A DNA stretch of 64,000 bases from positions 14,587,501 through 14,651,500 of the forward strand of contig JAJNNQ010000130.1 in assembly GCA_027886175.1 (NCBI GenBank). Reading direction: 5' to 3'. Position numbers and translations under genes: made by a program. Origin of the DNA: Phylloscopus collybita (lineage: Eukaryota > Chordata > Aves > Passeriformes > Phylloscopidae). Of this stretch, positions 51,559-62,868 are shown piece by piece. Below the pieces are notes generated by a model, which had not been told where the DNA came from, did no database searches, and saw only the letters and a program-made list of their open reading frames with translations. The stretch's first letter is position 1; each line of letters opens with the position of its first letter.

Positions 51559-54500
51559 GCAAACTAGCCAAAACCACCCCCCTTTAACGAGCCTGACAAG
51601 AGGTAGACACTTTTTAGGAGGAGGCACATCTGGGGCAAGATCATCAATTTGGGCACCCAGCCCAGACTCACTCGGGGGACGCCAAATTTGCCCATCTGTG
51701 CATACACTCTGTGAAGCATTTGCCCTGCACAGAGAGCCTTCAACACAGAAACCACCATCCAAGTCCCACTCAAATCCTTAAAACACAGCCCAAAAACAGA
51801 CTTAAGTGACACAGATCCATGTGCAAACCCTTTGTGGAGGAGTAAACTGGGTCATTTTTCAAGCGTTGACACCTGCGCGCACAGCTGATAGATTCTCACA
51901 CCTGGCTAAACAGATGATGGGATTTGCACCTGGAAAATCCATTTTAGAAATGATTTTTGCATGTATAAACTGTATGATGTTACAGCCTCTGTAGGACTCT
52001 ATGCTAGGAAAAGACCATGCACAGGGTTGGCAATTCGAGGTAAAAGTTGCCTCTCAAAGCAGAGAACAAAAGAAAAAAAATAGGGATAAGAAGCAGGGTT
52101 CTTATCCTGTGCTATTAAAAAAATCTGGAAGCATGTTTTCCCTCCTTAATTCCATCAATACTTGAAAACCACTTAAGGCTACAGCCTAGCACAGGAATGT
52201 ATTAACCTCTCTGTCTTTTCCAGGCTTTGCCAAACTTTTTAAAGTCTTTGCACCCTACAGTTTTGTATCTCAGGTTTCTCAGTCTGAGTGGAGCAGACAA
52301 AATTACAAGCACTCTGGTCCCTTGCATCCTTCCTCTGACTGAGCAGCCCCAATTCTTCCCCCCAGATCAATGAGCAAAAGTCAAATGGAGGGCCAGGCAA
52401 CAATCCTGAGGCCTGCCTTCCCTGCTGCTGCTGGCAGCAGAGAACTGTGATGGGATACACAGGCGCATCCCCAAAGTGGCTGAGCTGCCGGGATGGAAAA
52501 TTAATCTCACAAACACCAATCCCAAAGATTCTAACTTAAGGATCATCATCTATGCGCTGCGCCCATGGGTGAGGAACCATGCCTACTCCAAACTTGGATC
52601 AGAGCAGACAGAACATCCTCCTCTTACTTTGGAGCTGTTCTTTTCCTCACCTTCACCATAGAATTGAATTTATATTTTCATCTGTCAACAATACAGTGCA
52701 GATAATGCCAGATGCCTGCAGGATTTGCACCAAATAACTTTGATCTTGAAAACACCGTCCAAGAACATGCTGCTGGCAGCAATGCCTGGAAATAGCCCGT
52801 GCAGGAGGTCCAAGTAAAGCTGGTGACTTGTCAGAAGAAAGAATCTATGTGTTTCTGCCATCGCTGTTGCTATAAGAACAGTAGGAATTAAACAGAAATG
52901 AAACAGAGCAGTCAAAGGCTATGGCAGACAAGGAGCACTGGGATTGCCTGGAAAGGCAGCGAGAAACACCTCCAAGAATAATTGGTAAGTGAGACTATGC
53001 CACACTGGAGAGCCGTCACCATCCAGGGCCTTGCTCAGCAAGCTAGGAAATGCCTGGGTGCAAGCATCAGTTTGGAAATGCCGATGGAATTTTGCTCAAG
53101 CAAGACAAAACAGGACTGACCCGTTAGGTGTGAGAATTGGCAGCCCAGCTGCACGGAAAATGTGGAGCTGGTGGAGGCTGCGGATGAAACAGAAGTTTCT
53201 GGGCTGCGCCAATCAATCGTTTAACACCTTTGTCAGTTTGTGCTGCCCACATAACTTTGGTGGGGTGCTCGAGCACAGGGGCTAAATATACATTTACAGG
53301 AAAATGTGATGCCACGTTTAGCGATGTCTCACTCGGGTCTGAATAGGTCCCTCGTTTATAAGCTCCTCCATCCAGTTACTTCCCAAAATAACTCTGATCA
53401 TGACAAAGGATGAAGTAGCAGAGAAGTTGGAAGAAATGAAAGAACACAGAAGAAGAAAAAGAAACATCCTTTGGCATTTGTCGGTTGCAACCACAGGAAA
53501 ATGGACAGAGCTCCTTTGTCTACCTGTGAGCCTCATGTCCAGATTCTTAGAGGCAGCAAGAAGTACAGTGAAAGGCTGCAAGAAAGATATGGAAAGGAGT
53601 TTGATTCCTTTTATTTCACTACGTGAAATGATTGTACAGGTCTGTGATTTGAGGCAAAGCAGGAAAACAAAAGAATCACCATATCCAGGCCTGACACAAA
53701 AACAAAATATGTATTTCTCTGAAAAGTGACTGCAAATGGAGTGCCTTGTGAGTAGGCATTACACTCAAAACCAATCCTGTCTGCCATTCATTACTGTGTC
53801 AAAACTGCTGATTTCTGGAGCAGTACTTCCTGTCAGTCCTGAGATGCATCCAAAAATTTCAAAGTAAAGCGGAGTTTATTTTCTCTAGTGAGTGCAGCAG
53901 ACTAAATTAAGTCTCCAGTGGATTTGCAGAGGAATAGCTTACTCGACATCTGTAAGTGGCTTTGTTGGTATTCAGAAGAATTAGAATCATCTCCTCTGCT
54001 TTTCGGCAAAATCCGCAAGGCTATAGGGGAATAAATGTCACACCTCCCTTCCCCAAAAGCCAGCAACTGATTTTAAACAAAACCCAGGAACAAATCTGCT
54101 GACAAAAGTCTCAATAAAGCTCAGGATGTTTACATTTGTAACTAGATTTGTGTCTGAAAATAGTAGTTACACTTCACTGAGGTGCACTCTTCGTGCCCTG
54201 CCCCGTGGACTCTGAGCCTTCCACAAAAGATCTGCACCACATCTGCATCAGCTCAGACCTTGACCCCTCCCTGGGGCAGGGAAGATCATCACAGCCTTGC
54301 CCAAGCAGCCCATCAAGCCTGAGTCCTCTGCAACTTCACAGCACTCAAGTCAGAGGGATTTAATGACTCCACAGTTTCAGTGTTTGCTTTATCTAAAGGG
54401 GGGAACATCACTGGCTTTGCCAATGACACCAGGCAGGAGGCTGGGAACATTTTTCTCCCACCCTTTTTTTACCCTTCCCTCAGCACCTCACTGGGTTTTG

Positions 54501-57500
54501 GCATCAGAGAATCAAACTGCATCATCAGCTTATTACACTTGACCCCTTGATTTTTAAAAGTCCACAAACACAAAGGGCTGCTGAAGTTTTTCCAGCTTAG
54601 CATCTGTGCCCATCAGCTCCTATGTTTCTTTGTAATAAAGTTATTAAAACTGTGTGGTTTGGTTCTGTGGATTTATTACTTGGATGCTTTTCAAAGTCTT
54701 AATCTTGGGGGTTTTTGAGACCTTAAAATGTTAGAGAGTTTGGGTTAATCTTTTTGCCTTTTATATTCTCATCATTTTGGTGCACTAAAAACAAAGTATA
54801 AATAACTGGCTTTACTCCTATCTGCTCTGCCTAAAGTTTTGATAACTTAAACGCAGGCAAATTTTTCTTTGAAGCCAATTAAACAGAATACTTTTGTAAA
54901 GAACAGGACGTGAAGTGGAAAAAACCAGATATCATATATAAAATAATGTAGGATTCCATTCCTTTTACCACAATAATAGCCTTGAAGGGTTTGCTTTCAC
55001 AAATAATTCAATTCCAGAGAAAGTGATATAAGTCAGCTGAAATCAGAGGAACAGCCCTGAACTTTGATTCACTGTTTTGCTCAAATAGTTTAAACTCTCA
55101 GTGACGTGTGATTTAATAAAGACAAAATGGAACTGTCTACCCTAGCTGCTACCAAGTAATTTAATACACCCTCTTCTCAGCTGCAGATAAACAGAAAATA
55201 CCATGACAGGGCTACATCAGCTATGGAAATATTCACTTGAGAGGGAGACTGATCTTGGAAGTCCTTCTAAAATAAAGTGAGTGCTGTTGCTCCCATGAGC
55301 TCATCCTCGCCAGCTGCAGGGCCAGGAGGAAGTGTAGGATCAGCAGTGGGGATCTGAGGGGACTGCCAGGACACAGGGTTCTGTGACAGTGCTGACAGGC
55401 CAGCCAGGAGTGTACCACTAGCTCCATTGGAAGAGCCCGAGGTTTAAGTGTGCAGCTCAAAACACAGGAGGAGAATAAATAAAACAGTACAAGAACTGAA
55501 GGAGCTGAAATATCAATATTTAGATATTTCCAGATTATTGATATGTGGTTTATCCCTCCATGTTTATTTGAAACTCAGCAGACTGCTAAAGAGCAAACTG
55601 ACATGCCTTATTCCCAGGTTTTATAGTCAAGGCTGACTTACTGTGATGGGAATTGAGATGCCTCTCAGTCCTTCTGCTCAGTCAGTTCCAGGCTGGTGCA
55701 GAAAAACCTGGAATAAACACAATTTTTCCTTCTTCAGTGCTGGTGTGGTTTTCAGGGGTGTACAGCAGTTATTTCTGTGCCTTTTTCATGACTGTCATTT
55801 CAGAGAGTAACTGATGCAAGCAAAGGCTGGTTATAAGTTTAAATTTAATATTCTAGGTATAAAACACTGCCTTCTTGCATGCCCACTGTTAGAAATCAGA
55901 CCTTAGGTGTTAATAATGAAAGACCCAACACCTTGGGGCCAACCAGACATTACCAGGAATAAGGCATGAACTTTCTAGGAATTTTCAATTTGAAAATGCC
56001 AACAGTAACAGAGTGACTATTAAATACACCACACTTTCTCCTTTGCTGCTGCCTTTACTCAAAGAAAGGCATTAATTTGGAGAAATGAAATTTAGTTTTT
56101 GGAGTTTTGAATATTAAATTTGCATATTGGTTATAAGAATGTGCATACACAGGCATTTTGGTCAGCAACTCTAATAATCATTTTATATTTCATTCAAAAT
56201 CATTTCTTTCATATCAGAAATGTTAAAAGCAAGAAATAAACTTTTCTTTTTATTCTGTCAGCGTTGATTGATTGAAATGAATTGATTGATTTTGATGGAC
56301 TTATGGTTGGTACAGGAAACATCAGAATCAGCCCTTCACTTATTTTTTTTAGAATATACCTTTATTGAACTGTTGGCAAAACTACATATCTGCAGTCATT
56401 TATTAAACAAGTGTCAGAACTCATGAGAGGCAATTCCTAGGAAAAGGCACAGGAGAGACAGGAGTTCTTCAAAGGACAGCTAAAAATAACCAGAAGGCAA
56501 TCCCAACTGTGATGATAAAATTGTACAGAAGATTCTTCAAAGAACGGTGTTATTAAAGGTTTCTCCTAAATGACCAGAAGCAAGACCTGGCCATTAAGAC
56601 TGTAGTTATTATTGCTGAGATAATTAGCTCTTAGAAAGCTTCTTGGAGTGTATGTAACTTCCTTTTTTCTAAAGAGAAACATTATTTCCTCTCAGAAATT
56701 AACTTCATTTGCCTTCTTTACATTAGGGCCAAAGTAAATATATAAGAAACCTTGGGGCCAAATAATATTTTATATCACAAAAGAACACAAAGGCAAAAAA
56801 CAACCCCTATACTTTATTGGATTTTTTTTTTACAAGTAAGGCCATACAATTCATCATGTTCTCCTCATGGAGGAAGAGGTTCTAGCTGAGCAGAGGGGGC
56901 AGAAGTTGCAGAACTATATTTTCTTCTACTTCTTATAGAAGACAAATTCAAAGACATTCTTCAAGCTCTGAAGTTAAAAGAAACCCCTTTTCATTAAAAG
57001 GCTGAGTCAGTAAGAAAGACATGAAGTTTTACTGAGGTATTAGGACAGTACCTGGGATAGGGAAATTGCTCCTCAGCCTCAATCCCTATTTTAAGTTCAA
57101 TTTGTCCCTTTTACCCACTAAATGTGGAAGATATGTAGGTACATATTTGCACTCAGGCACAATAATTTAAGGAAAAGAGGTATCAAATACTTGCAAGGAA
57201 AAATCACAACAGGAGCTTCTAAAACCAAAGTACATCTGGATTGCAGAGGTTTAAAGGACTGCTAAGCAGTCAAGTCTGCTTTTGAAAGGCTGGAACTTCA
57301 GGTTTGGCTACTAAGCCATGGTTTTATCTGGGTGCACACATCTTCTCTCTACCTGGAAATGTTTCATCAGCACCTGGGTGTTATGCTGGCACTCAAGCCT
57401 TAAGAGAGACATTTTACTTCAGAGTCCTTTATTCAATTTTCCTTGTCCTTGTGTGAGGATACTTCTTCATTTCAATCCCTCTAGGGCTGGTTTACCCAGG

Positions 57501-60340
57501 GTTATTTACCCTCCAAACTCTCTGCTTGGAGAAGGATGTCCAAGTCCCTGTCTCTGGCACACTCCTCCTCAACCACCTCCCAGAGGTTCAGGAACCTAAA
57601 ATCAAGGAGAATTTTTTGCCTGAATGCCACCAGAGGACAAGAAAAAAACGATGTAGATGTCAAGGGTGAGGAAAGGAAAAAGTACTGGGGGAAGAGAGGC
57701 TAAGTCAAATTGCTGGGAAGTGAGCAAGGCAATCACCTATGAGCACTCAGCTTTTCCTATGGTGAGCCACAGGCAGTGGTTGAGGCTCTTCAGAGCAAGA
57801 ACAAGCCTCAGTTTGTCCTTAATTTTCATTTCTCACCTCTCTCATATCTTTTAAAATCTATATTCATAAAGTTTTTGTAAGGGGTGAGAGCAAGGAACAG
57901 GCAATCAATTGGTCATTAATCTCCCATCTTACTGTCAGGAAGGAAAACAGTCTTTTGACAGAGTTAATTTAATTATTTTTATGGGAGATTTAAATATTAT
58001 TAAGAGCATTATTTAGTAAGAGGAAAATCCCAGGAGTGGAGGAACTGGAAGGCAAAAGTAAGACTGTTTTCACATGAGCACTCCTGACCCTCTCTGAACA
58101 GGACTTGCATAGCCATTGCCACTTCCCTTCCAGGGACAAAAATCACACCAGATGAAGGAAAATAAAATGGGGTGCCTGAAAACAAAGCAGCAGAAAGTGA
58201 ATGTAATTTACCAGCCATGTTACAAGTTTGTCTGATATCAACTTAATTTGCTTCAGCCGGATGAATCCATGGGTTCATTTGTGTGGGCCTTCCAGGGCTA
58301 CAACTCTGCCTAAAAGCTCAGGTGCCTGTTGGCATCCACGTAATGTGCAGAAGACAACAAAGAATCTGCAAATCCTGGGTTGCTGGGAGTCCTGGAAACA
58401 CAGAAATGCTGACATCCTTCAGTCTGCCAGGGGAGCCTTGAGATGGACACCCATATCTACGTGTTGGGGAAGGCACAAGGGCAGTGGGGAAGCACGGATG
58501 CATCCTGTCAGGATCTGTTGGCCAAGCACTGAAAAGCAGAGACATAAAGAAAGGAGGAATGTGCACGAACAAACCATTCTGGAGGAACAAAGAAACCTCT
58601 GCCTGGGATCTGGCCCTTATAACAAATCTTTAATCCATAGTGCTTGCCTCAGCCGTGTTCCAGAGCTGGGTTTATTGACCTAAAATTCTAGGCACATGCG
58701 AGTGCATTTAAGAGAGGCATGTGCTTCTTGTCACACTTATCTTTCAGAACAGGAAAAGGAGGACAATTGGTTTCCCTCCATGTTTCAGTTTCAGCCAAAA
58801 CCTGAAAGGGATAATAGGCTAGTATTGAGGTCTGCGCCTTTAGGCAGTTTTTATGCTAGATAAAATTCAAACCAGAAACTGTCCTACCATAAAAACAAAT
58901 GCAGAAAGATAAAAACTTTGTAGCAGAAAGTGGAAAATGAGGGTAATATACTGGATTTTCCTGTAGCTGTTTGAGTACCGGTAGGAAAGTCATGAACAGA
59001 AAGAAATTGAGCTGTAACATTTGGATCTGGATCGACTGCACTGAAAGTTTTGATTTGGACCCCAAAATTCTGTGTTGTTAATAAAGGATATTCTGAGACT
59101 GAGAAAAATCTCACACTGAAAGAATGCAAGATCAGGTCAGTGCCGGAACATTTCCTCACATGGCACAAAAGGTTGAATCTGGAGGCATTAACCAATTCAA
59201 ACACAGAGCTGAAGTGAGGTTGCAGTAACATCAAAGCCAAATGTCTCCTCTTCAAAACCAGTTGCCCTGCTGAAGCTTTCTGTTCCCAATTTTTAATATG
59301 AAGAAACTGAGCTGAAATCCAGAGCTATGATGTTTGGTTTATCAATTTACTCTGCTTTACTCAACCTCATATGTCAGGAATCTCAGAGCATCACCAGGAG
59401 TACAGATGTCAGCAGTTGGCAGCCAGTGATTTCTGGCTGCTCAGAGGTAATTTTTCTCTTGGATTCTCCCTGTGAAAGGTTTCAAATTCACCATTAAACA
59501 ATATCGCATTTCATGCCTGCTTGCTACTTCAGGTCCAGGAACTAAATTTCTTTTGAACAGTGTAACAGTAAAAGCCAGAGAGGCTGTTCTCTTTTTGATG
59601 TCGGATGTTTCTAGGTATGGTTGCAGTGCCATAAACTGTTTGTACCTGTGATCAGATCACACATTGTAAAATAGCCAACACACCCTTCTATCAACTGATG
59701 CATAGGAAAAAGGGGGAAAAAAAGGAACACAGTTAATTTTTTAACAAAACATGAGAATAATTAAAAATATTTATTGATTTTAGATTTCATTCCACCACAA
59801 AGTTTTGTGGTGATTTTATTTTTGATAGCAAACACAGGGTTGCTGGATATTCCCAATGCAATCTTTTTCATCCCTGTATTATCACTTCATTACATTTATG
59901 TACTTGGAGCTTAGCTTGAATGGGCAGGATTGAACAGCAGTAATGGTACCCTCTGCTCCACATTTCAACTTAGCTATAAAGTTGGGACATTCTGGATTTG
60001 AAGGGAGGGAATCTGGCTTATGAGAACACAATGCTGGACTGAAAAAAAATAGTCAATTTGCTACGCATTGAATAATTTGCAAAAGATGAGCAGTTCAGGC
60101 CACAGACATGGAAAGAGAAATCCCTCAGAAAGTTGAAAGGTCTTCCTTGTGCTGCTTTAATAGCAAGAAATGATAAGACAAGGACACGCACAAATATTGT
60201 TAAACTTTGTTTTACAAAGGAAAAGGAAAATTGTGCTTTTAGCAGAAGAGGTACTGCCTTTCCTAAAGTGCTGCTACTGGAAAATCCAGCCTTTTGAGAA
60301 GATCCCACTGCATGTCAGTGCCACAAAACCAAGAAATAAT

Positions 60341-60365
60341 GTATATATATATACATACACACACA
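60341..60365. repeat. TA / CA dinucleotide microsatellite
   Basis: A TA run passes through TACATA into CA units. It is short and non-coding. Confidence 0.85.
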
Positions 60366-60726
60366 TTAAGTAGGCCTGTGTGTCTAAATATCAGGAATGA
60401 CCCTCAGCTCCCAATATAAAGTTCTTTTCACTCTGAAAATCTGTTAACAAACATGTGTACCAGAGGTCTGTGAGTCACCCAGACAGCAGTGTAATGGACA
60501 CTTTTCATCTGTCCCAGAGACATGTTGTAAAAGAACAACATTATAATAATGAATTTTTTTTTTTTCAAAAGGTGGGATAATCCACAGTTACTTTTCTGAT
60601 GTTTAACCAATGAGCTCATCAAGCAGATGAACTCAATAGTATGGGGCCATGAGCTGATCATCTGAGTTATTATCACTGATGAGCAATATTCTACAATCAA
60701 CAGTAATTAATCAATTTCATTAAAAG

Positions 60727-60755
60727 AGTTAGTATACAGTTAGTTAGTATACAGT
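60727..60755. repeat. Tandem duplication, 15-base period
   Basis: AGTTAGTATACAGT occurs at 60727-60740 and again at 60742-60755 without mismatch. Confidence 0.9.
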
Positions 60756-60960
60756 GGGTTTCACCTCCAATAAATCAAGCTGTATGAAAGCATAAACACA
60801 CAAGAGAATGTTTACAGATGGAAACTCTGACTTAAGGCTTTAAACAGGCTCAGACCACCGCAGTTCTGTCCTCTTCGGGTTCACGTGCCCGATGCAAAGG
60901 GTTGCCTGCACTGCACTTGGGACTCCTCAGAGCAAATCCCAGGCAAACCCCCTTGTGTCA

Positions 60961-61344
60961 GGAGTCCCTAGCAAGGAGAGTGACATTGAACGTGGCAATG
61001 ATGTGCCTCATGTCAGTGAGCAAAATTTTGGACTCCAAAGTGCAGTCATGGTTCGTGCTGTGATGTTTTGGTTTCTCTGAAACTTTTTCCCAGGCACTGT
61101 TCTGTCAACAAGAGACATGTTTTCCTAACCGTATCCTATGTTTGCATTCCTTTCCCTAGGAGGGACCTTTTCTTGATGTCCCTCTGACTTGACCGATGTA
61201 GTTGAAGAAGTTTGTCTTCCTTCCACCCCTTTGGGTGGTTCTTTGTAAAATAGTATAAAGGGAAGAAATTCTCGGGCAATAACGATTTGGAGTCATTTTA
61301 GCCTTCTGAAAAGTTTGGAGTCCGTGTCGTTGTAGTCGTGAACA
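60961..61344 (+). mobile_element. Solo LTR of an endogenous retrovirus, plus strand
   Basis: About 384 bases. The right third has LTR order: TTCCACCCCTTTGGGTGG, a TATA-like TATAAA (61254-61259), then a U5-like end with TTTAGCCTTCTGAAAAG, TTTGGAGTCCGTGTCG, and GTCGTGAACA. That ending is the kind I associate with avian endogenous retroviruses. GTGTCA immediately left (60955-60960) and right (61345-61350) is a perfect six-base target duplication, which fixes the ends. The left end then reads GG instead of TG, implying one change. Alternatively the LTR starts at TGTCA (60956) and the flank match is chance. No internal viral genes adjoin it. Confidence 0.8.
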
Positions 61345-61644
61345 GTGTCACCAAAGGGCAGTGCTGCTCAGTAGGTACCAAGGATAAGGGTTTGTGGGTG
61401 GTTACACAGACAAATGTCCACAGTACATTAATCATCAGCAGCATGCATTCCAACAGATGTCTTTAACTGAAAGAACAACAACAAAAAGCAATGGAGCATT
61501 TTTCCTACAGCTATTTGTTGGACATTAGGGGCGAATGGAGGAGCAAAATTGGGGTAAAGCCTGTAGCAATCAGCTAAACTGAGCTCCTGAGGTCAGAATA
61601 GACATCATTGCAGTGGGGATATGTTGGAGCAGTCCTTTTGTTAG
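61345..61644. other. Spacer between two LTRs
   Basis: About 300 bases of unique DNA. No primer-binding site follows the left LTR and no polypurine tract precedes the right one, so the two LTRs are separate insertions rather than the ends of one provirus. This also fits their opposite orientation and different sequence. Confidence 0.65.
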
Positions 61645-61651
61645 AGGGTAG

Positions 61652-62087
61652 TGATAAAATGAGCTAAGACACAGACTCCTTGTTTATCACAGCATGAAAA
61701 CAGTCCTGGGTTATTCCTCTTTACAGCTCAGCCATCCTGACCCCAACCATTCACTGACCCTGGCTGTAGCAAGCTCCTGCTGTAGGTTTCCCTTGCAGCC
61801 TTTGGCTGCTGGTTATTGCCTGCTGAACTCTGCAGCTTTTACCCAGCCAGACTGTGGCTGCAGGTTCCAACAACAGGCTCTGACTGCAGACCCAGACTGA
61901 CCTCTCTCCCCAGGAGCCTTCTGCTTCATGCTCCTCTCATTCCCTCTTCCTCCTCAAGGTTCCTCCTCCTCCATGATTCCCCTCCCCAGCTAACCCCCTC
62001 CCTTTTATCACACTTATCTTTATTGGATACAGCTGTGACTCATCGGGCGAGACTGTATTGGGTAATTAACACAGCTGTTACTAGTCA
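61652..62087 (-). mobile_element. Solo LTR of an endogenous retrovirus, minus strand
   Basis: About 436 bases. Read on the minus strand it starts TGACTAGTAACAGC and ends with AAGGAGTCTGTGTCTTAGC followed by TTTTATCA. A CCAAT word overlaps AATAAA at 62019-62025, and a TATA-like GATAAAAGG follows at 62001-62009. A variant signal GATAAA lies close to the 3' end. The flanks AGGGTAG (61645-61651) and GGGGTAG (62088-62094) share their last six bases, which supports a target duplication. The plus-strand open frames 61694-61900 and 61816-62094 are antisense chance frames. The central part is rich in GGAGG-type words on the minus strand. The family is not named. Confidence 0.72.
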
Positions 62088-62668
62088 GGGGTAGGGTCAC
62101 CTGTATTCCCTTCTCGTACAGGGAAAGAGCTTCCATCCAAGCAACATAAAAGCAGTTTGCAATTTAAGGAACACAAAATGTTCATAAGAAAAAAAAAAAA
62201 AAAGGTTATGATTTTATTATGATTTGCTTTTTCAACTTCCCGTGCAGGGGGACAATTAATACCCCTGAGGATGACAAGCTCAGCATACCAGACCTTAAGC
62301 ATTGCATTAATGGGAAGAGAGGGGGAAGGAGAGGTGAAGCAAAGTTGATTAGTCCATTTACAGCTTTACTTCAGAATGCCATGAGTGCATTTTAAGAAAG
62401 TATACGTTTCTCACTGGAGAATGGCTTATACAGCAAGTTTCAAAACACATTTCTATCAAAGCAAATCAAATATACAAATATATGTAAGATAAAATATAAA
62501 ATATATAAAATATTAAAAATAAAAAAAAATAAACCAAAACTTTTAGGGTATATTTAAAATACTGTTAAAATACTTTTTAAAAGAACAGGAATGGAAATTC
62601 CACAGATAACAGGCTATTTCAGTGCAAAGTGAAAGTATTCTAAATTTATTCATTCATTACGTAACAAG
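62088..62668. other. Non-coding, AT-rich DNA
   Basis: No gene. It includes a run of A (about 62190-62204) and an AT-only low-complexity stretch around 62467-62534. Confidence 0.75.
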
Positions 62669-62868
62669 TGATTCTATATGATCTTATGTTTTCTCAGTGG
62701 GCCTTCTAACATAATCTGTATTACATGGGCTTTCTAATAATAATCTATATTATCATGTACTCTAATAATAATGTATGGGCTTTCTAATAATAACCACCTA
62801 TATTATTTGTTCATTGTAGAATCGTTCTCTGATTCTATAATATGTTTTCTCAATGGCCCTTTCAGCCT
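62669..62868. repeat. Nested local duplication
   Basis: Two levels of repetition. An inner unit beginning TGGGCTTTCTAATAATAA occurs at 62726 and 62776, with a diverged copy at 62698 (TGGGCCTTCTAACATAATC) and a partial copy at 62758 (CTCTAATAATAATGTA). The outer word TGATTCTATATGATCTTATG, then TTTTCTCAGTGGGCC, starts at 62669. It recurs at about 62831 as TGATTCTATAATATG, then TTTTCTCAATGGCCC. The outer copies therefore bracket the inner array. Confidence 0.8.

Larger units (their letters stand above)
42329..60954. other. Very long non-coding unique stretch, no gene seen
   Basis: About 18.6 kb with no recognisable exon, RNA gene or clear mobile element, apart from a possible ancient repeat at 48888-48940. 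A-runs occur at 51538-51558 and T-runs at 48786-48800. Open frames include the longest in the window (151 codons, 58228-58683), which has no domain, signal peptide or family resemblance and overlaps an open frame on the other strand. Some repeat-free blocks, such as 49660-49900 and 52990-53310, could be conserved non-coding DNA. Confidence 0.65.

Noticed and set aside
58228..58683. Longest open frame (151 codons, plus)
   Set aside because: No family resemblance, domain, signal or membrane segment. It overlaps an open minus-strand frame (58318-58590). A frame of this length is not surprising in 64 kb.
60961..62087. One provirus bounded by the two LTRs
   Set aside because: The LTRs differ in sequence and orientation, have different flanking duplications, and enclose only about 300 bases with no viral genes.
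61694..62094. Two plus-strand open frames rich in Leu, Pro and Ser
   Set aside because: They run antisense through the minus-strand LTR and have no viral or cellular protein resemblance.
62698..62810. Possible CRISPR-like array of repeated units
   Set aside because: Units differ from each other, spacing is irregular, and the context is vertebrate. It is a local duplication.
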